Shown here: positions 51,501-64,000 of the stretch, in pieces
Layout: each line of letters begins with the position of its first letter
How positions within the stretch are numbered: the first letter of the stretch is position 1
Assembly (NCBI GenBank): GCA_013433145.1
Contig: CM024178.1
Coordinates: 9,657,260-9,721,259, forward strand
Direction of reading: 5' to 3'
DNA length: 64,000 nucleotides
From: Ascaris suum
Lineage: Eukaryota; Nematoda; Chromadorea; Rhabditida; Ascarididae
Program-made: the position numbers and the translations under genes
The notes under the pieces: generated by a model
The model's input: only the letters and a program-made list of their open reading frames with translations
Told to the model about the DNA's origin: nothing
Databases searched by the model: none

Positions 51501-52190
51501 TAAGGGCCGTTGAAGACGAATTGTGCCGTAAATGTTGCATCAGTTGATCTTTTGACTGCGTTCGTTAAGTGGAATACTATCAATCCATCGATCTTCCATT
51601 GATCACTTTTCTTGCCGCTTGCTTCTTTTTGCTACCAGTTAGATAGTTTCGATGCGACTTGTATGCGGTTCTTGCTGCTATTTTGTTCTGTCATTTTTTT
51701 GTGTTCATAGGTGGTCTGCTATAAAGTTATATTAGGCTAACCCATAGAAATGCCTAGCAGAGCTTTATTAATTTATGACTTATTGACAAGTTGCACAAAG
51801 TCGGGTGCGATTGCGCGAATTTGAATGCGATTTCGACTGCGCTTGTTTCACATATTTCGATTGAAACGTTTGCTTGGAATAGGATGTTCTATCATCCTCC
51901 TTCATGTCGAGCGGACATACCGTTGGTTAATGCTGAGGAAGTGCTATTGCAAAAATTATCAGTATAATTGGATGTTATATTAAGTCCATTTGTTGGTGTG
52001 ACTGATGCATTTTAGCGTATTTACTTACTGGAATTTGCGTAATTCTTCTTGTATGTGAATAAGCAAGCATAATTACATTTTAAATCCATTCATTGTTGTG
52101 TGCGCGATCGAAAAAGGTCTGCTGTTTAGTTAATGAGTGATCGACCGATTTAGGCAATTTTAGCGGTTGTTCTCGAGTATTATTGCGGAA
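48575..52190. promoter_or_regulatory. Divergent intergenic region between vps-39 and gsp-1
   Basis: 3.65 kb separates the two start codons, which face away from each other, so both promoters must lie here or in leader introns. It holds a 15-base G run (51309-51323) and a G-rich tract at 49821-49851. Open frames such as 49940-50254 show no domain. No specific transcription-factor site is claimed. Confidence 0.45.
49821..49851 (+). other. G-quadruplex-capable tract upstream of gsp-1
   Basis: Contains at least four G runs of three or more separated by 1-5 bases (GGG-T-GGG-AGT-GGGGG ... GGGGG-A-GGGGG). Confidence 0.6.
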
Positions 52191-52191
52191 A

Positions 52192-52199
52192 CGATTCAG
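52192..52199 (+). promoter_or_regulatory. Candidate leader splice acceptor before gsp-1
   Basis: CGATTCAG ends 28 nt before the gsp-1 ATG and would leave the leader GGAAGGGGCATCTGCTTGAA and a few more bases. It may accept a spliced leader or a 5' UTR exon. Only position and motif support it. Confidence 0.4.
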
Positions 52200-52227
52200 G
52201 GAAGGGGCATCTGCTTGAAGGGAAGTA

Positions 52228-58510
<6,283 letters not shown>

Positions 58511-61130
58511 GGATCAGCGCGGTTTTCCTTGCTCATCTCTTACGATGTCGACGATCATTTTCAACCCTTCAACATCCTTCATTCTTCCCGTTTTTATCGA
58601 ATCCCAATTTCCATAAACCTGGTGTTATCCTTCTGTCCAGCTCTCCTCTCTCTCCACCCCCTAATCGTCAGTGCTTTTGCATATTTTAAAATTTGACCAC
58701 CGCCAATAGGTGTTTGGTTGAAACGTCCACATTGCGGGCGATAGAAGTAAAGCGGACATAGTGATTCATGGGAGAGAGGTGACTAAGAAGGCCCTCCTTC
58801 ACCTATTATTTACATGCCTGCTCTGTGCTATCTATCAACAGCTGCTTTGGAGGCACTGAGGGACAACGAAGTTGAGAAACGCGTTGTATTGAGCAGGTTT
58901 GGAATGGGGTATATTTTTTATGTTTTCTTATGTGAAGCAACGCTCACATTGAGTTTAGTGTTTGTTGATTTCTTTTCGCCCCCACACCATTTTTGGCGTT
59001 GCTCCCTTCTTTCTACCATCAGGTGTGTTCTTGCTGTATTATTAGCCTTGTATGTTCGCTCAACAGCAGACTTCTTTTATTATCTGTGCTAATATTATAT
59101 CGTCTCTTTTGTGGTCGAATATGCGAACTCGAGTCGTTTCTCCTCATTTCTCAAATTTATTCCTCTTCTCTAACGGAGGTGACTGTTTTCAGTTATGTTC
59201 GCGTTTTTATGTGGCAGTGTTGTCGTGCTAGAGTGAATGTTTGTATTCCTTTATTTTATGTTTTTCTTCAATCTGAGCCTGTTTTGAACCTATACAGTCG
59301 TCATTCGCTTGGAGGTTTTTGGTTTTTGAATCATGCGTTTTATTTTTAAAACTGTGTTGCAGAAATTTTTAAAAAAAAAAGGTGAAAATGCTGATTTTTA
59401 TGTGTTCTGTAATCACTGCCGGGGAAGGGGATTTTAGGTGGTAAGATACGCAACTTGCGTATCATTTTGTGTCGTATTTTTTAACCTGAAATTTGCTATC
59501 ATAGATTAAAGCACAGGTATAGTAATTTGGGTGAACATGTTATACCTTTTAAGAGCTATGGGGTTTTGCAAATGTGTCACTCGAAATACTGGTGAACATA
59601 ATTTCAAGAGGGTTTTTGGAGGGGATTGGAGTTGAGGGGAGGGTTATTAAAACGTTTTTTCAATTCGTTGGTTCAAAAAAATTTTTCTTTCAACACTCAA
59701 AAAAAGTACTCTGCAAGGAGTAGAAAATTTGCGTGAATATACGCACTGCTTAAGATTCGTTGTATAGGTATAAACTCGAAGCTATCTTCATTAGTTGAAT
59801 TAAGCCTTAATCGTATTTTGTAATATATAAGTGGTAAATTTTCATTGACTGTGTATTTTTATGTTCCATGTACGTCGGTATTCGCTATGAATAAGGTGAC
59901 AAGTTTCATTATCTTTTAGGTGTTATTGTTTAATGGGAATTTAATTTATTTTTTGCCATGGGGATAGACTATGAATTGGACTGTAAGACAGAGAAGAGAG
60001 CTGTTGTTTATCTTTTTCTATTCGAAATGGATAAAAAGATTTATGGGGTTGTTTAATGTGGGATTAATTTGTCTAATTTTTTGTCTGAAATTAGCAACAA
60101 GCAGATTTGCATATTATTTCTGCAGTCGTTAGGGGTCTTACCCTATGCATTTCCGAAATCACTGACCAATTTCCAAAGTTTTTTTTTGGCGAGAGATTTT
60201 TTTGCCAACTTGGACCAGTTTCTTGACAAGATTTTCTATTTTCTGTAGAGGATAGTAGCACAAATATATATTTACATTGAAGTGGTCAGTGTTGAAGATT
60301 ATATCCGACCGTTAGGGGCATAGCTGCGTAATCATGTACGGACCTGTCCTTTTTCTACTATGCAGCCCTTGAATGGAGCTTTTTTTTCGGGTAGCACCGC
60401 TTCTGTAGGTCGGGCTCATTTTTGTGATTAGTGAGGGGGATTTGATGATCTAATGACCTATTGGAGTCGTGTTTTTGAATAGGTAATGACGGGAAGGCTT
60501 TGGAAACGTGGGTGAAATTTCGATGAGATGACGATGAGGGTTCATCAGGGAAGAAAGGGAGGGGAGGGGGCGGGAGAGGTTGGGTTGTGTTGATGATCTA
60601 TCCGAATCATGTTAATTTTCAGCAGTAATGAACTCTGATATTGCAGCTATCTATAGTGATTTATGAAATTTATTGTAAGTCGAGTGCTCATCCAAAGGTT
60701 TACCGATTATTTGAAACTATTTTAGTACATCGAATTTTTTTCTTCAGTTTCTTAAGGGTTCCTCTTTACTATTGCAATTGTTCATTCGCTAGAATTACTG
60801 CTGCTTTCTTGCATTGTAATTTTGTCAGTTCTTTTTTCATTCATTCGTTTATTCCTTCGATGTTAATCACCTTTATCTGTCATTATTTTCGTTCATCAAA
60901 AATATGCGACGATAAACATTGATATTATTTGTAATTGTTTCGCTGAATGCTTTCAAAAAGTTCTCTCAAAAATGTGTTTTTGGTGGTGGAAAGAGGTTTC
61001 GTTGGAAAAAAATTGAGCTGCAAAATCGAATTATGGGAATTCCTTGCTTCGGTGGGTAGTTTGTTCTCTTTGGATGGGTCAGTTGGCGCTAAATGCCCTT
61101 GGGTGAAGGGATGGGGGAATGTTCAATGAA
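58511..61130 (+). other. gsp-1 3' flank and unassigned DNA
   Basis: Contains the presumed gsp-1 3' UTR. I did not find a confident AATAAA close to the stop. Open frames at 58814-59092 and 58993-59349 are overlapping, hydrophobic by composition and without domains. A G-rich tract lies at 60557-60574. Confidence 0.45.
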
Positions 61131-61740
61131 GGTGCAGTTAAAAAGCTTCACAGGAGGGAAGGAAATTCTGTGGCATTCAGGTGACGCGCTGGTGTCGGGA
61201 CGGGGCCTGTAGAAAAAGGACTGGTTTGTGAAAAGAAGGTCGGAATGTAACGATATGGGTGTCCTTGCAACAGCATAACGGTCTAAGTGGACATGCCAGT
61301 TGGTATCCTGAAGCTTCCGGCTGTCTCTAAAATGGAAAATATCTTGTCAAAAAATGAGCAGGACGCGGCACTAGTGGTTAAAGGTAGCGTGGGAATAGAA
61401 AATACCAGAATGGGTGGAGTCGTGGTACTGCCACACATGAGAATTGCAAATGCTGAGAATCTTTCGCTGTAACGCGAGGGGGTGCTAAGACGTGTGCCTG
61501 TTCGGAATTACGTCACGGTTGCATCCAAGGCACGGTAGGACCGTACCTCCGCGAAGCATATGTCTGCACTTTCGCAAGTCGAAAGTCTTCAAGGTTCAAG
61601 TCGAGTCTCTTGGACTTCAGGAGGTCCAGAAGGTTGTACCTGAAGCAATCGGAAATATGGGGAAAGATGTGAAATACTTGGGTACCTTCTATTTGAGCAG
61701 ATTCCGACAGCGAGGGTGACGCATCAAAAAGATTTGTTTA
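61131..61740 (+). other. GC-rich island with two unassigned plus-strand open frames
   Basis: About 600 bp are much richer in G+C than both sides. Open frames at 61287-61472 (61 codons) and 61492-61719 (75 codons) have mixed, protein-like composition. The second includes HFRKSKVFKVQVESLGLQE and ends at TGA. I recognise no family on either strand. It could be an unrecognised small gene, a degraded retrocopy or mobile-element debris. The frames are separated by a stop and a shift, so if they were once one gene it is broken. Confidence 0.3.
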
Positions 61741-61949
61741 AAATCGTAAAAGTGGATGGCACGCAAAACTGCTGTTAATTCGATTTACCGGTGATAATGC
61801 CGGGACATTGAGCGCATTGAAGTGGCAACCTAATGGCGGATGGTTGCTAGTGTTAACGAAATAGATAAATAATTAAGAAAAGAACAAATAACATATAAAC
61901 AAGTGGATAAATAATTTCTTTACTTCAGATAAACCATAAATAAATTTAA

Positions 61950-62028
61950 AAAAAAAAAACAACAACAACAAACAAATAAATAAACGAATTTGAAATATCA
62001 TAGAAAAATAAATAAATAAATAAATAAA
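61950..62028. repeat. A-rich, (AAC)n and (AAAT)n microsatellites
   Basis: An A run passes into AACAACAACAAC near 61960-61972. AAATAAATAAAT runs at 62006-62028. Confidence 0.85.
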
Positions 62029-62166
62029 CATAGAAAAAAAACCAAAATTAAACTCAACAAACGATAAAAGAACGATGAATGTGCATTCGTTGAAAAATCA
62101 TTCTAGAAATTAGTACAGCATCGAGTGTAAGCGATCATTACGTGTGAATATTGCGGACGGTTGTTG

Positions 62167-62366
62167 TTGCATATCTATATTTTGTTGCATATCTAAATCT
62201 GTTGCATATCTATATTTTGTTGCATATCTAAATCTGTTGCATATCTATATTTTGTTGCATATCTAAATCTGTTGCATATCTATATTTTGTTGCATATCTA
62301 TATATCCATGTTGCATATCTATATTTATGATAGTTGTTGTTGCATATCTATATTTGCATATCTATA
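62167..62366. repeat. TTGCATATCTA minisatellite, 11 copies
   Basis: Eleven copies of TTGCATATCTA occur in 200 bp. The first seven alternate between two spacers, TATTTT and AATCTG, giving a 35-bp higher-order unit repeated about three and a half times. The last copies have irregular spacers. Confidence 0.93.
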
Positions 62367-64000
62367 ATCAGTCAGTCGATTATTGCATATCAAAATCCGA
62401 TAAATTATTTATTGATAGATTTCTATCAAAATTTTGCGTTGATTATTTCAGAGTTCCTAAAATATTCGTAAATTTTAATGGCAAAAAAAAATCGATCTCT
62501 TATGTGACAGTCATTTTTATAAATTCGATTTTTTTTTGGCTCTGAAATATTTTATTTTGAGTCCAGCTTATGATCTGGATATGACTGATTGCCATTAGCT
62601 AAGCTAAACGGTACCCTTTTTTTTGTAATTTATGAATTTTGCAGTCAATTTTTTCTTTAATAAAATGCAATTTTTTTTTCGATTATAACAAAGAAATATT
62701 TCAATGCATCGGCGAATTTTGCAAAAAACACTAAGTTTTTTTTTTAATGAAATGAAAAACTCACATTTTTTTCTAAAGTATGCAAATTATTTGATTGAGC
62801 CAATTTCTTTGAAATACTTCAATGAAATTTCCAATGTTTGTATGCATTTTTAATAAAAATACCCCGAGTATCGGAATATTTCGGTAGACGACTGAAGATG
62901 AATTTATTTTCAGCGACGCAAACGTCGACCGAAGTGCATTCAATAACAATGACGCAGTGGGGGATAAGCGTCGAAGTGTTGAAAACTTGAAACACGAATG
63001 CCTAGAAATGCGCTTAGTAGCTTAGTAATTTCCGTCAATGATCCCATCGAAAGATATTTTTTAAACAATGCATTCGATTTTTTGAGTGGAATAATTTCTT
63101 TTCCTCAAATATGGAAAATCGTTCAGTTGAAAAAAAAAAAAACAACTAAAATTTCCTCCTACGAAATGTTTTTTTTTTCAAGTCGAAGTTTTTGACATAA
63201 GACGAGTTTTTAAAATCAGATTCAACGGAATTTTTTTTGAAAAAAAAAGTTTAAAGATCTTCTTGTTCATTAAATTTTAATATTTCTTCCGGATTAAATG
63301 AGAGCAAGTCTAACCGTTCGTCTTTTTAACTTCTATTCTCTAATAAAGTTTCGCTTATTGCATGGAAAAAATATTTTGAAAAGTTTTTGAAAAAAATTTT
63401 TTTTCTTCTGGTGTATTCACTAGGATTTAGCGACGATTTTATCGTATAGAACAAAAAGCTTAGTGGATAGCCACGATTAATGAAAAGATGATATATGTGT
63501 ATGCATTTGCAACACCTTGTATTATCACCTGTATTAGGTCTATCGGATCTATTCTCACACTTATTTTCCAAGTGGCGCAAACCCGTTCTTCTCCGCCGTT
63601 TTCGTTTCCGAGCATGCCACAAGCATCACCGATCAAACATTTTCTCCAGCGAGTATCTCCACCGAGTCTGTGCTCGATAAGTGCACGCTTACGGACGAGA
63701 GGTAGAAGTGATGTGTCTTATGATTGCAGTGTTATCGAAGCTTTGTATGATGGGACTTTACAATTTGTTTCATCTCTTCTGCAGTGATTTGTTCATAAAA
63801 TATTGATGCTCGTTGAAAGTATTGAAATCATTTTGCGATACAAAGACAATAAACGTTCATTATAAGAGAATGAATTTTAAGGGAACTATTCTGAAGCAAA
63901 CTCTTCATCAGCCTTATTCAATAATTTCTAATTGAATCTTTTTATACACCGCAAATTTTTTATTGTTAAAAATTAATCCACAATGGAGTGGAAAATATTA
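62367..64000. other. Right-hand end of window, no feature recognised
   Basis: A+T-rich with frequent A and T runs. Open frames near 63488-63787 overlap on both strands and show no domain. A neighbouring gene may start beyond the window edge. Confidence 0.5.

Noticed and set aside
58814..59349. Hydrophobic overlapping frames downstream of gsp-1 as membrane protein genes
   Set aside because: T-rich sequence yields hydrophobic codons by chance. The frames overlap each other and lack start or splice context.
61131..61740. Transferred Wolbachia DNA
   Set aside because: Base composition is more GC-rich than Wolbachia and no bacterial gene was recognised.

Overview
The window looks like nuclear DNA of a nematode. 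It is strongly A+T rich, its genes are split into many short exons joined by GT..AG introns, several acceptors read TTTCAG, and one gene encodes a protein phosphatase 1 that closely resembles nematode GSP-1. Introns of about 0.2 to 1.5 kb and frequent homopolymer C/G runs suggest a spirurid or filarial worm rather than Caenorhabditis. That placement is an inference from style, not from a species-specific sequence. There is no bacterial-style operon, CRISPR array, rRNA or convincing tRNA gene.

Three spliced protein-coding genes were rebuilt exon by exon, and every splice phase closes. (1) On the minus strand, from 28362 leftwards past the window edge, lies the N-terminal 1713 codons (26 exons) of a giant Bark beetle/Anakonda-type extracellular protein. 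It has a signal peptide, beta-helix modules and two SRCR domains, and its C-terminus lies outside the window. (2) On the minus strand, 48574 to 35993, is a complete 19-exon, 864-aa VPS39 (HOPS complex). (3) On the plus strand, 52228 to 58510, is a complete 8-exon, 332-aa PP1-beta catalytic subunit (gsp-1 type). A possible 54-aa one-pass membrane micropeptide sits at 29747-29911 on the plus strand, directly after a splice-acceptor-like site.

Layout: 1-28.4 kb is the bark gene, with a 6.9-kb first intron. 28.4-36 kb is mostly featureless intergenic DNA with the micropeptide candidate. 36-48.6 kb is vps-39, whose introns and flank carry three long (TA)n arrays and five C/G runs. 48.6-52.2 kb is the divergent vps-39/gsp-1 intergenic region, 52.2-58.5 kb is gsp-1, and 58.5-64 kb is unassigned DNA with a GC-rich ORF island and a TTGCATATCTA minisatellite.

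The genes do not form a pathway: an epithelial adhesion/junction protein, an endolysosomal tether and a general phosphatase. The less expected structure is in the introns: degenerate short tandem arrays with periods near 21-24 bp (plus one 36-bp and one of about 42 bp), G-quadruplex-capable tracts, a 21-bp-arm hairpin, a possible tRNA-derived repeat family, and relaxed splice donors (pyrimidine at +3 in 17 of 51).
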